Source: Pleurodeles waltl
Lineage: Eukaryota; Chordata; Amphibia; Caudata; Salamandridae
Direction of reading: 5' to 3'
Assembly: GCF_031143425.1 (NCBI RefSeq)
Contig: NC_090446.1
Coordinates: forward strand, 1,024,135,066-1,024,199,065
Length of the DNA: 64,000 bases
The translations under genes and the position numbers were made by a program. Every line of letters starts with the position of its first letter. Position 1 is the stretch's first letter. The notes under the pieces are model-generated. The model ran no database searches. It was not told the origin of the DNA and saw only the letters and a program-made list of their open reading frames with translations. Of the stretch, positions 13,661-24,370 are shown piece after piece.

Positions 13661-14858
13661 AGTAAGATAGGTAATTCTTATGAGTCAAACTGATGTGTAC
13701 GTAACATTTTTATGGGTGGAATTAAGGCACAGTGTCTCAAACAATCTATGTACCAAACATGTACACATGGCCAACATATCGGTAGTTCACACACAAGTCA
13801 CCATGAAGTCGGAGCCAACAATCAATGACATATGAGGGGTAACGTAACTGACCTAGCACTCATCAGCCATCTTCACTCATCCCTGAGTTTTGTTTGTCAT
13901 GTGAATTGTAATGTCCCCAAAGTCAGACAACTACACACATCAAATGAGTCAACACATATTACAAACTCATATCATGACTGTTGTATATCACTGATTGCCA
14001 TCTGATGTAGAAACCCATTTGTAACACATTTATACAAGAACTTTACGTCCAATGTATTGTCTGCCGTTCCTTAAGAAGCACACATATTGTTGTCACAGAT
14101 CATTCACACACAAAACACACAGTTGCATGCTCTACAACATGTGGCCAACCACTATACCACACACTGCAGGCCATACCATCCTATCTCCATCTTGATACAG
14201 GGTGCATGCATGTTAAATAATTGAAATTCACACAAACACTGTTTGACTCAAAAATGTTGACACAAATGCATCAAAAAAACAAGCAACAGCTAACTAAACA
14301 TACATGGGCTCCTAGCGTTAATTCCACCAGTGCTCCAGACACATGCAGATAGCCATTGAAATAGAAGTTTACCAGTAATGCGTGGTATTTTGCTACACAT
14401 GTAGGTTACGCGTCAAAAATATTCACGCAAACATCGTATGCATCAAAAAAATACATTCAAGATGGAAAATAGGCAGCAAAGGAGACAGGAAGTGATGTAA
14501 TAGGAAATCCTGTTTACAGGCATGGTACAGTGGGTGTACTTTCACTTTCAGTTTACAGTCTGTGCTTTCCCTTGACTGTGTGACTGTGTCTCGGTGTTGT
14601 TGGTGTCTGGATTGTGTTTCTTGTATCTTGTGGTGTCTCTCTTGTGCCTTTTGTGTATTCTGTTTGTATCTTGTACCTGTTTATGTGCTTTTGTGTAGTT
14701 TAGTGTCTTTTGGATTGTTCTGTACTGTCAGGTGTCAGTTTGGGGGGTCACATAAGTTGGGCTAGTTGGGGTTTGTAGATTGGGCTGTAAGTGTCCTTTT
14801 TTCAAATGTATTTCCCTTCCTTTTTTACTTTTTCTGTTTTGCATTGTTGTGCAAGGAC
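13661..14858. other. Spacer and probable promoter region of the second Harbinger gene
   Basis: CACA-rich spacer, then at about 14310-14460 GCGTCAAAAAT/TTCACGC words like those at the element termini. A T/G/C-rich leader follows up to the ATG at 14859. An internal promoter for the rightward gene could sit here, but no definite TATA box was identified. Confidence 0.35.
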
Positions 14859-15144
14859 ATGCCGGGAAGGGCGAGTCAGACCCACATGGGGGAGGAGGAG
14901 CTTGGTGGCTTTGTGTGGCCGGTGTGCCACTTTCTTCCATTGATGCTGGAGATGGGTGGCCATGTGATACAGTGGTATCATATAGAGGGAAGGCGGCTGC
15001 AGTGGGGCAAGGTGCTCTACCACCTCAAACGGGTATTTCACACGACAAGGAATGAGCACCAGCTGAAGCACCGCTGGGCTGACGTGGTGGCCAGAGAACT
15101 GGATATGCTGGACCACCTGGGTGTGGTGATCGGTGGCCCTGTTG
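14859..15144 (+). CDS. Harbinger-borne SANT/Myb-like gene, exon 1
   Basis: The reading frame opens with ATG (14859) as MPGRASQTHMGEEELGGFVW. It contains a tryptophan- and basic-rich segment: WYHIEGRRLQWGKVLYHLKR, then RNEHQLKHRWADVVARELD, ending LGVVIGGPVG. The 'RxxHQLKHRW..L' pattern with spaced tryptophans is what Myb/SANT-like DNA-binding proteins of Harbinger elements show. Such proteins bind the element ends and help bring the transposase to the nucleus. The exon ends at 15144, followed by GTGAGT, with one base of a Gly codon carried over. That phase fits the acceptor at 16773. A pyrimidine-rich stretch upstream could be a leader or an acceptor. The family assignment is inferred from the pattern, not from a search. 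Confidence 0.6.
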
Positions 15145-16773
15145 GTGAGTATCATATTGACAAATGTGTACAGTAGAAGGCTCCGGAGTGACAGTAGCAG
15201 ATGTCTTGACGTGCTGCATGCAATTTTTGTGGCCATGTTGAATGCAAGTAGAACAAACTGTTACTGTCCCAATACTGAGATGTATTCCACATGTCTATAC
15301 ATGTTAACAATGCAGTCCTGAGTTTTTTTGAGTCATGTCCGACTATTACTTAGGGCCACATGTACCAAGCTATTTTTAATTGGCACACACAGCCTAGTTT
15401 TCAGATTTTGTGTGTTTATGTCAGGACATTTTTTTTATTCCGATGCACCCCCCCAATTTTGCCATTCTGCTATCACTTTGCCCAATCACAAAACAGGGTT
15501 TGCTAGTGGCATTTAGGAAGGGGCGTTCCTTTCCTATTAGCGAGTCACAGTCTGCTGGTTGATTGTTTGGTGACCACAAATGCTGGCACTAAACAATTGC
15601 AGTTACCAGCCATTTCAAGTTGGTGCTAACCCATTTGCCAAAGGGGAGGAGTCCCCATGGGACCCTTTCCCCTTTGTGAATGCATACCCAAAAATTGGTT
15701 CAGAGCAGGAAGTAGTCCCACGGACCTCTGACTGCTTCAAAAAAATTACTAAAGTCATAATATTGCTTTTTTAAATGCTTTCTGTTTACCCTTGATGAAA
15801 TAAGGTTGCATTGAAAAGAAAATATACATCTCTATTTGAAAGCAGTCACAGACATGGCGGTCTGCTGAGCCCAGCAGGCCAGCATCCCTGTGAGTGCCAT
15901 CATTCCCAAGGGATTTGCAAAATGAGACCTACCTCATTAAAATTCATGAGGTAGGTCATTTGCTACCACAATTGGTGTTTGCAAACAGTGTCATTGACAG
16001 TGTAGTACCTCAGATCATCCTGCTTGCAAATTGCGAGTTACTAAGTCTCGCAATGTGTGACTCATAAAACCTGATCTTGGTATATGTGGCCCTTAGTAAT
16101 ACATTTCAGGTGCAATGATAACACCTGTGCCGATGCATTCTGTCAATGATGATCAGGTATCCCACTCTCAGCATACCACATTTCACTGTATCGGGACAGC
16201 AAAGTGGGCAATCCATGTTTAGAGCTACATTGTCATCATTACACACACATAATCCCTGCCATGTTGGCAACGGGGGCATATACGGCTTAGGGGACACTGC
16301 CAATGGGGCATTTGTTACCTACATACAACTGTGCCACATCTGTTGTGGACCACTGAAAGCATCATAATTGCAGACTGAAAATTGAGCCACATGTCCATCA
16401 CACAGTAACTTAGTGTCCCTTGATGCACAAGCCACAATAGCTGAGTGACTTGTATTGCAGTGCACAAGGGAAGTGTCATTGAAATTGTCACCCAAATACA
16501 AATCATAACATGGAGTACCATCTGAAATGGATTAGCCACAAATGTTTGTTGTCGGCTTTAGCATCACATGATCGTTTGGCCCAGTGCATGCATGCAGATG
16601 TGTGTCTAGCACTCACTGGAGTGTCAGTGTCAATGTTAGTTTGCAGTGGTATGTCTGTCTACATGCAGGATCATCAGCTCACTCATATAAAATGTTACAC
16701 ACTGTGATATGTTGTCCACATGTTTGTACAGTGATCTGACGTTGAGCATATATTTCCTTTCCCTGTCTTACAG
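15145..16773 (+). other. Intron 1 of the SANT/Myb-like gene
   Basis: Bounded by donor GTGAGT at 15145 and by an acceptor TTACAG ending at 16773 after a T/C-rich tract. Both sides carry a split Gly codon (phase 1). Nearly half of it is a later MITE (15353-16092); the rest is AT-rich with no open frame. Confidence 0.55.
15353..16092. mobile_element. Harbinger-type MITE, 740 bp
   Basis: Terminal inverted repeats read GGGCCACATGTACCAAG on the left and GGGCCACATATACCAAG reverse-complemented on the right, 16 of 17 identical. A 3-bp target duplication TTA flanks it (15350-15352 and 16093-16095), diagnostic of Harbinger-type insertion. The interior contains an inverted GCAAATTGCGAG / CTCGCAAT motif and no open frame. 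It sits inside intron 1 of the SANT/Myb-like gene of a larger Harbinger, so one Harbinger-mobilised sequence is nested in another. Confidence 0.9.
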
Positions 16774-16859
16774 GTGGACAGGCCCCCTATACCATTGGGG
16801 AAGTGGCTCAATTTCAGGACCCAGACGTATCCAATAAGTGTGATAATGCCTGTCCTGTG
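16774..16859 (+). CDS. SANT/Myb-like gene, probable exon 2
   Basis: After the acceptor at 16773 the phase-1 frame reads GGQAPYTIGEVAQFQDPDVS, continuing NKCDNACPV before TAG at 16860-16862. A donor must precede the stop if exon 3 is used. GTGATA after 16831-16833 or GTCCTG slightly later would both give the phase exon 3 needs, but neither is strong, so the 3' boundary is uncertain. No known domain is recognised in this short piece. Confidence 0.4.
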
Positions 16860-17938
16860 TAGTGAATGCAGCTTTTGTGTGAGTGACTCTTGTGTGTTGC
16901 ACTCATTGCAAGATATGATGAGCCGGCACGTGATCTGATATATTACTTGACTGGATGTTGACATAGTGTTCCTTGCAAGGGTTAGACATTCACAGCCAGA
17001 GAGTCATATCTTGGGAGTCTTGTGCTGTGCAATAGGCAGCAGCATGTGAACAAGGTGATTAGTAGCCACATGTAGGCCCACATGTGACTTGGAAGTGCTC
17101 CAGTGTCAGAATATTATCACTGAGTCATACCCTCATTTTCACAAGACAGTGATGCATCAGTTTTCCGCACAAAATTGTGCATTCCTCTGTTGTAATGTAC
17201 ATGTAGGACTGTATGGGTAACTGTCCCCCAGCGTCTAGCCCCATAAGTTGTACTCCATTTACATGACATTTATGTGGTATGTAATAGGCGTGCATGCAGG
17301 TCAAGGCCAGACGTGTGCTGTCATCAATGTGGGTGTTTTGGGAATTGTGTTGGCAGATCAGGTGTTGATGGTTGTCCACAATAGGACACATGAATGTAAA
17401 TGTGAATGACCTATGGATACCTCATTTCTAGGTGGCAGCCCTCCTCACCTGTATTCCACTCACTAAATCCATATACAAGTGGACATGGCTTTGTAGTTGT
17501 CCTCGACAGTTGTGATGATGTATTGCATGCCCATCCCCCCTGAAGCATGCATGGGTCCCAAACAACACTGACCCCTTATGACGGCATACCATCCTGCCAA
17601 TTACATCTACAAATCACTGGTCTTGGGTGCCTTGAGGTTGACTCAGATGATAAAGGTTAGTCGGCCTGGCCCATGTGAAGTAGTTGCTGCCTTTGCATTG
17701 TGACACATTGCACCACATCAATACACACGTCACTTTATTTGGTCCACTTCTTGTTGTGCTTTGCTGTGCTGTTAAATACTTGATGGGTAGGCAGCATTGC
17801 CATTCATTCGTCTGGGACATTATATCATCTAGACTGTGATTGGGACTGCATGTGCAAATTGAGGCAGAGTGTTAGATTATCATCTGTACATGCATCACAC
17901 ACTGATGACACTGATGGGTGCCTGTCTAATTTTTACAG

Positions 17939-18438
17939 CTGCCAACATGGATGTAGTGGAGATCAGGGTTTTCCAGAAGCGGGCAGTGAGATACAGACAC
18001 ATATTGTATGTCGAGTCTGGATACCGAAGGATAGCAAGACGCTATCAGAGAGAGCGAACCACAGGAGAATGACGGGCTTTAAGCCAAGGGAGACCAGCAT
18101 TGGCCATAAAGGTTGGAGCCACCACCACAACTGCAGCCAGTACCACAGCGGCCACCATCTCATCAGCCCCACCTGCTGCACCGTCAACCTCGGCACCACC
18201 CATCACCACACCTGCTGCACCTTCAACATCAGCACCACCGACCACCACACCTGCTGGAGCAACAACCTCTGTCATACAGACCACCACATCTGCTGCATTG
18301 GACATGTGCGCAATTTCCGAACTCCAGAGGGACATTAGGAAAGTGTTGAGAAAGCTTTACACTATTCAGAGGGACGTGGACACAAATACCCAGAGGCTCA
18401 AAGCTATTAAGAAGACATTGAGGAGGGCAGACCTGTGA
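17939..18438 (+). pseudogene. SANT/Myb-like gene, exon 3 with one internal stop
   Basis: Acceptor TTTTTACAG ends at 17938. The frame reads MDVVEIRVFQKRAVRYRHIL and on to RRYQRERTTGE. It meets TGA at 18070-18072 and then continues in the same frame to 18438. After the stop comes a low-complexity T/A/P/S linker (about 18109-18290) and a C-terminal basic helical segment, ISELQRDIRKVLRKLYTIQR then DVDTNTQRLKAIKKTLRRAD, likely a coiled coil. That layout (DNA-binding N-terminus, flexible linker, coiled coil) suits an element-encoded DNA-binding partner. The single TGA is consistent with CpG decay of CGA. Confidence 0.6.
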
Positions 18439-19526
18439 ACTCCTGCCTCCCCTCACATCTTGGAGGGTTTCCTGGCTGGTGGTTGTCAGCTGGCCATCCA
18501 TGTCATCAGGGTAGTCCAGGACAGACAGATCCACATGAGAGCTATCGTCCTCTGCAATGAGATACGGTACAATTAGTGTGTCTGTGCTGTGCCAGTTGTA
18601 ATGCGACGTCACTGACTTCCTATTGGTGGTACATTGTTATCTTGGTTCCGATGCATTGTCATTAATGTTTGCAGTCTCTCAGCCCTATGCCCCACCTGCA
18701 TGTCACATGTAGTGTGGGCAGTTTTGGGAATTGTCTTTGTCACATCTTCTAGGTGTGGGTTCTGTCCAAATTGTGGCCTGCCACCTTCTTGTCCTCATCA
18801 ACCCTCCCTCTGCTTCCATTAGCATGGTGAGGCCTTGCAATTATTGTTGGTGTGCTGATGCCACATGCACCACACATAACAATATGGCCCTGTCCCAGTC
18901 TATAATTTTTCACATACACCTATGCGGTGCTGAGACCTAGCACCATACCATGTATTGCATTTCCATGAAACGATACAGGTGTCACCTGTGTATGTGTGCT
19001 ACATTGCATTCCACTGATGGGCCTGGCAGAGTTCCATTTCCTCTTATGACTGTTCAGGTATGTTTGCCTACCAACACATATGTCCTCCCCCTCAATGCAG
19101 TTGTCTTAGCACTATGACACCTGAGATGTTGCACAGTGGCATTGCAGCTATTGTGACACAGGCACATAGGTAAACCCTGAATGGGCAGCATAGGTATGAG
19201 GTTACTGCTGTGTACATCATTGTGTATGTGACAGTGCCTGATGGTTATTGAGTCTATTGACCTGAGCAGTTGACAGGAGTTGCACTTGGATAGGGATTGA
19301 TGGGGATTGATCACATAGTCATACTGAACCCTCATTTTGAGTGTTTTTGTGCCCTGGGCACCTAACTGCCATTTCCTAATTGGCCAGCACACACAGCACA
19401 GGTAGTAGTGGCAACTGTTGTCCATGGTAAATGCCGCTTGAGCCAATGGCCTGAGACTGGGCATTGTCCTCTAGTGTACATTCTGAAAATACCAGCTGTC
19501 CTGTAACATCAGACCAGGTTTAGGTT
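18439..19526. other. Intergenic spacer between convergent Harbinger genes
   Basis: About 1.1 kb between the 3' ends of the rightward SANT/Myb-like gene and the leftward Myb-like gene. It has GT/CA-rich composition like the other Harbinger spacers. No open frame or inserted repeat is recognised. Confidence 0.4.
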
Positions 19527-20127
19527 CTACCCTACCCTCCTGGTCTGCTTCAGCATTTCCAGCAGCCTTGCCATGGTGGTGTACCGCCATCCAAAGGTTG
19601 TTGGTGTTGTGTTGTGCTGTCCCCCATGCAACTTACCCTGCATATGTGTTGTTTCCTGGTAGTCTGCGCTGTCCTGTCCTGCATTACCAGTGACGATTTC
19701 CTCCAGGATGACGGCTGCAACTATCTCCTCCATTCCTCCATCTCGTCTAGGTCCTTTTGCAGTCCTGTACTCCCACCTCCAGTTGGCAGTGCTGCCTTAC
19801 TGTTCCTTGCCATTTTCTCCTTTGTCCTGCGCTTGCAGTCATGCCTGCGTTTCTTGCACTCAGTGACAGCTCTCTTGACCTCTGCCATGCTGTTAATCTT
19901 GTCCACAATCTGTTGCCAAATTGCCTGTCTCCTCCCAGCTGGCAATTTAGAGGTGATGAAGAGTTGATGCTGGTTCTCTGTCACCTCTTTCACCAGATTT
20001 TCATGCTCCTCTGCGCTAAAGCGACACTTCCTCTTCTTCTTCCCTGCTTCTTGTCTGTGTCCTCCTGGCTGGTTTCTGGTTGTGTGGGGTCTCCCTGGGT
20101 CTCTCCTGCCGGGCTTTTGGGATCCAT
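19527..20127 (-). pseudogene. Harbinger Myb-like DNA-binding protein, frameshifted
   Basis: On the minus strand ATG at 20127 opens MDPKSPAGETQGDPTQPETS, a disordered acidic leader. It is followed by a basic patch and the Myb/SANT-like domain: KKRKCRFSAEEHENLVKEVT, then GRRQAIWQQIVDKINS and KRAVTECKKRRHDCKRRTKE. This matches the Myb-like accessory protein of Harbinger elements, which binds subterminal repeats. After a Gly/Ser linker the C-terminus reads MEEIVAAVILEEIVTGN and ends at the TAG at 19527-19529. Two lesions break it. The first is a shift within an AAG run (20028-20044). The second is a perfect 8-bp tandem duplication (19726-19733 and 19734-19741) that causes a premature stop at 19721. 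It is transcribed toward the rightward genes, from the opposite element end. Confidence 0.82.
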
Positions 20128-20442
20128 TTTGGGCTCCTTAGCACTGTTTGCTCCATTTGTGTCTCTTTTTGACGCTATTGCGGTTAAAAATGGCGCATAT
20201 CCATTTTGCTACATTTTTCTGTGTCGCAAACTGGAGTAGAGACATTTTTCCTGCGTTAACGTCATTTTGCCTTATGACAAGACACAATGGTTAGCGTCAG
20301 GAAAAATTACTCTAACCTATTCTTAGCGCCACCGAGCATCAAAGTATAAATTTGACACATGGGTGGCGTTAAGAAATTATGCTAGCCAGCGCTAAAATTT
20401 TTGACGAGGGCAGTTTTGCGTCAAAAAGTATAAATCTGGCCG

Positions 20443-23400
20443 TCAGTCTTCCAGGCCCTCCCTTGCACAGCACTTTGAGCAAACAAGCTATCAGGTTCGG
20501 TGGACTGTCTTTATTTTCATGTTTCTCCTTTCTCCCATGAAGTCAACACTTGTAGGAACCAGGCTTCTGGTCACATGGCACTATAAACTACAGGCGCTGT
20601 TCTAACAGAATAGATGCTAAAAGAAAGCAGAGCGATACTGTGGCAACCTTCAAACTAGGATGAATATTAAAAATACCATCCACATGTAGGTATTTCATAG
20701 CCATACATTTTTACATTGCAAAATAGGGGTTTCCACCAACATATCTGAATTAATTGTAAATAATATTTTATCACATGACCTGCACACCCCTTCTGCGCCA
20801 ATATCTAGTCACAGTTTTACGGCTACCAGTTGGCACTTTCTCTCAGAGGTGATCTTATTTTACTCTGATCTTGTTTCTAGTTTTGAATCGTGACAATAAC
20901 CGGCTTTACTAATCTATACAGAAAAATAAACGTACACACTCACTTCCTATTATGACAAGATGATAGAAATTGTTTTATAACATGAAATATTTGTTCTGCA
21001 TTGAAATATGTAAAGACGTTGTCTGACTGAATGAATTAATTGAAAAAATATTCAAATAATCCACATGGATACGTTTTTTTTACAGAAAGTCAACCGAACA
21101 TGTTTTATTTTTATTCTTTCTTTTAAAATCTGTAAACTTTCAATAGATTTCTAATTCAAAGTAATAAATTCCTCTCCTCAACTATAATGTACACACGTTT
21201 ATATGAAAGCATAGTAAACAGTTGCAGACTCCCAAGCACAGAGTCTGCCACATGACTGTATACAGGGACAACACTCCTACACTTTGTTGGTGAAAACAAA
21301 TACAGGTTTCACAAAACAAAATTGTGTTCACTAATAAAACAAAATTGGCAAGTGGTGTCCTCTTTAAAATATGCCACTTACCAGCCATGCCCCTGAACAA
21401 AATGTACAATGTCTGGATAGCTATAAACTCTCAATCTGGTAAACTGATAGTGATATTGGTAATTGTCATTTCAATTGAATTTATGTGTTTGGAGTTTACA
21501 AATGCAATCTTTGTAATTGGATAGAAGCAATTTGCATCACTCTTCACACCTTTCAGTTTTAGGCGCTGAACAGCTCACAAACTTTTATTGACTTGCTTTT
21601 CATTTACTGTTCTTTTTCAAGCATTTCCATGGAAGTATTTACACATTGTCCCGGGGTCTAAAAACAGAAAAACTTAGAAGGCTCGGGCGTGGGCCCGTAT
21701 AAAATTCCTCCACATTCCTGCACAAATATTACATTGATTGATTTAGTTAGAGATACAATCGAATCTCTAAAAAAATCTATGACACATGAGGCAGAGCTTA
21801 CCGTTGTAAAACCCTTCTTTGCCATAGTAGTTTATATTAGAATCACGATTTCGGATGTCGGAATCTCCTCCCCAGTGTTAGGGCAGCAGTCTGTCATTCA
21901 CAGGCATAGATCCCACCCTTTCCTATTCGTCACATGGTTGGACTGGATGCAGGCACATGTGATATGGTGCCTTGTCGTCTGTAATAGTAAGCATTATAAT
22001 GCTAATCGTGTGTTATGTATATTGTGCTGAGAACCCTGGTCACACTAACCTCCCCCACTGTGACACCCCAGGCCCTAGCTGCACATCGGTGGCCCCTTTA
22101 TTAGTAGAACTGTATTTGTTCCCCGCAAAAATTATCCAAAAGGCAAGCAGGGTTTTTGTTCCACTGAAAACTTAATTAAAATTTCCACATCAAGAGCAAA
22201 GGGGAGATGGCTACATCTTCATGCCCTTAACAATGCAAAAACATGGATTGATTTATGAACAATGAATGCAATGCATGTAAGCTATTTAGTTCCTCTTTTA
22301 TTTCATGTTTTAGTTCATCTTGTATTCCACAAGACTGTTACCTTTTTTATCATGTTGTGTTTCTGTATTTTCTTTGTGCATCTTATCACTCTTGCACATG
22401 CATACTTGAGCCAAACCATAGTGCCTGCCAGTGGGTTGGCCTCTCTGCAGGGCACCCAGCACAATGGTCATGTATTCCAGTTGTAATTGAAAATCTGTGG
22501 AAATGGTGAAGGGGTACACAACTTTAAAAATATTTACAAGCCAAAGCAAAAGGAAATAAACTGCTTAGTGAGTGCAGTGTATGTTTAGGAGTGTTGAAGT
22601 GATGGAGAGGCAGGGATGTGCAGTCGGATGCTGAAGAGGAAAGAGAGGCGGTTAAAGATGTGCAGATGGACAAGGTATGCAGAGAAAAAGGGTATACATA
22701 TCTAACATAAAGCGCACATAACTGAAGGCCAAAATTCCTTTCACAGGCCTCAATATTATTTATTTCGCAGATCACAATTTCAGAGTTGAAACATTTTCAG
22801 TGTTAATTATTTATAACAAATCATTGTTGTTACTCATTTATCTTAAACCGCTATCAACCCCTGACAAACCCAAACGTACTGGCAGGTTTTAGGTGTATGT
22901 CAATTGTTGAGTTATATATAATGGGTGCAATTATAGCTCAAAGAGCAACCAAAATACCGGTTTAGTAGCACCCTATGGGAATCTCAGAAATGTATTGTAC
23001 AGGTTCCCTTTTACAGAGCCCCTACTTTTTTCAACCTACTTAAAGGCCTGTCTGCACATATTTCTATATGAGTGATTGCAGCTAGCAGCTGTGGATTCTT
23101 CCTGAACCTTGGTTAAAGCATTGCCTTCCAAAGTTGATGCCACATGCACTACGAGACACTGGGCACAGACTTCAAAGGGCTGAAGTTGTTACGCTGTACA
23201 ATTTGCACGTTACAGTAACTGTTGAATAAATTAATGCAGTAAAATATGGGACTTTTTTAATGTGTTTAATATTTCAAGAATAAACATTCCCACTGCCTTA
23301 TAAGCCTTGTTTTATTACTAAATTATTTTGCTTTAAAACACACCATTTGAAAATCTTTTTTCAAATTTTTATCTGGACTACCCACTCTGGACCCCATATT

Positions 23401-24034
23401 TGTCCATTATGCTTGTTCACGTCGCTCACTACATAAAAGTCATACCCAACTTTTCTACTCCACCAATTTCAAATATCACCAGCCACCACTGGAAAAACTG
23501 CAAACAACTTCAAAGAACTGGTGTAATGAGATGTGTGAAAGTCAGCAGTGACTAATGATTCTTGCACAAGGCAAATTCAAAACAGTTATGTCAAGGTGAG
23601 ATTTATTTTCTGGTACTACTAACTAAATAAAACAGCAAATGCTGTTCACATAATAAAGTAGGAAAATGTATTTCTAATGTATGACTTTACTAGTTAAACC
23701 AATCACAAAACCAGCCATCCCACTGCTCTCATCGTAGCTCATATTTCCAACTAAGCTTTGGCCACTATTAATTCCATAACTGAGTATTCATAAATTGAAA
23801 CTGAAAAAATTTGAGTCTATGTTACATACTGCGAGTGAATGTAAAAATTGAACAACCATATGTTCAGATGTTACATATTAGGTGTGTCTTTAGCTTTATC
23901 GTGTGATGCGGTTATTACTCACTCTAAGGGTTATCTATACAACAACAGAGTAGCACTAATTATATGGGAAACAATCATATAAGCCTTGGCCTAAAGAACA
24001 ATCTGGAAACAGAAATGCATATTTCCCTACATAG
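20443..24034. other. Probable host intron, no feature recognised
   Basis: About 3.6 kb of AT-rich sequence without repeat structure or persuasive open frames. It probably belongs to the intron upstream of the ABCA exon at 24260. Short open frames here show no domain or splice-site support. No RNA gene was recognised. Confidence 0.45.
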
Positions 24035-24157
24035 GGCCTGATTTACATATTGGCAGACAGGGTTACTCATGGATTTCATGGGATTTATATTTCGGCGGAT
24101 GGGATATCTGTCAGCTTTGTGATGGAGTAACCCATCAACCAATATCTAATCAGGCAC
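24035..24157. mobile_element. Short palindromic MITE
   Basis: The left end reads GGGCCTGATTTACATATTGG. The reverse-complemented right end reads GTGCCTGATTAGATATTGG. The interior folds back (GGCAGACAGGGTTACTC against GAGTAACCCATCAACC) around a GGGATTTATATTTCGGCGG centre. Both flanks carry ACATAG, a possible target duplication. This is a common newt-type foldback element. It lies about 100 bp upstream of the first ABCA exon. Confidence 0.7.
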
Positions 24158-24259
24158 ATAGGCATTATGCTGTGCTATATGCTTTACTCCTTCGTTGCTG
24201 GTAGGTGGAGACAGGTTTAAAACTAAAACACTTATTCTCTCATTCCCGTCCCATACTAG

Positions 24260-24370
24260 GTTTGCAATTTGATGTCTATGAAGGACAGATCACAGCACTA
24301 CTTGGTCACAGCGGCGCTGGTAAAACAACTCTGCTGAATATTCTGAGTGGACTCTGCCCTCTTTCTGATG
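24260..24370 (+). CDS. ABC transporter subfamily A, exon with Walker A
   Basis: A 111-nt exon encodes (G)[20 protein letters not shown] followed by [17 protein letters not shown], the start of a nucleotide-binding domain of an ABCA lipid transporter. The Walker A P-loop GHSGAGKTT binds ATP phosphates. The acceptor is a long pyrimidine tract ending TACTAG at 24259. The donor is GTGAGG at 24371. The exon enters with two bases of a Gly codon and leaves with one base, completed by GA at 26921 to make Gly, so the reading joins as SDGVVAVYKHRVSEM. The wording ([24 protein letters not shown]) points to the ABCA5/6/8/9/10 clade, probably the first NBD. Flanking coding exons are not in reach. Confidence 0.93.

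Larger units (their letters stand above)
6924..20442 (+). mobile_element. Composite PIF/Harbinger DNA transposon with three genes
   Basis: The left end reads CATATTTATACT (6924). The right end, reverse-complemented, reads CGGCCAGATTTATACT (20442), giving imperfect terminal inverted repeats that share ATTTATACT. Both subterminal zones are rich in GCGTCA/TGACGC words, typical of newt Harbinger ends. The same 7-mer TCAGTCT lies directly outside each end (6917-6923 and 20443-20449); Harbinger normally makes 3-bp duplications, so this is only suggestive. Inside are a Harbinger transposase (+, 9501-11676), a spliced SANT/Myb-like gene (+, 14859-18438) and a Myb-like gene (-, 19527-20127). An LTR (7058-9305) and a MITE (15353-16092) are later insertions. 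Without them the element is about 10.5 kb. Whether all three genes always travelled together, or one came with a nested element, cannot be settled here. Confidence 0.72.

Noticed and set aside
21689..22030. 113-codon plus frame as an upstream ABCA exon
   Set aside because: No match to ABCA transmembrane or linker sequence and no matching splice phases.
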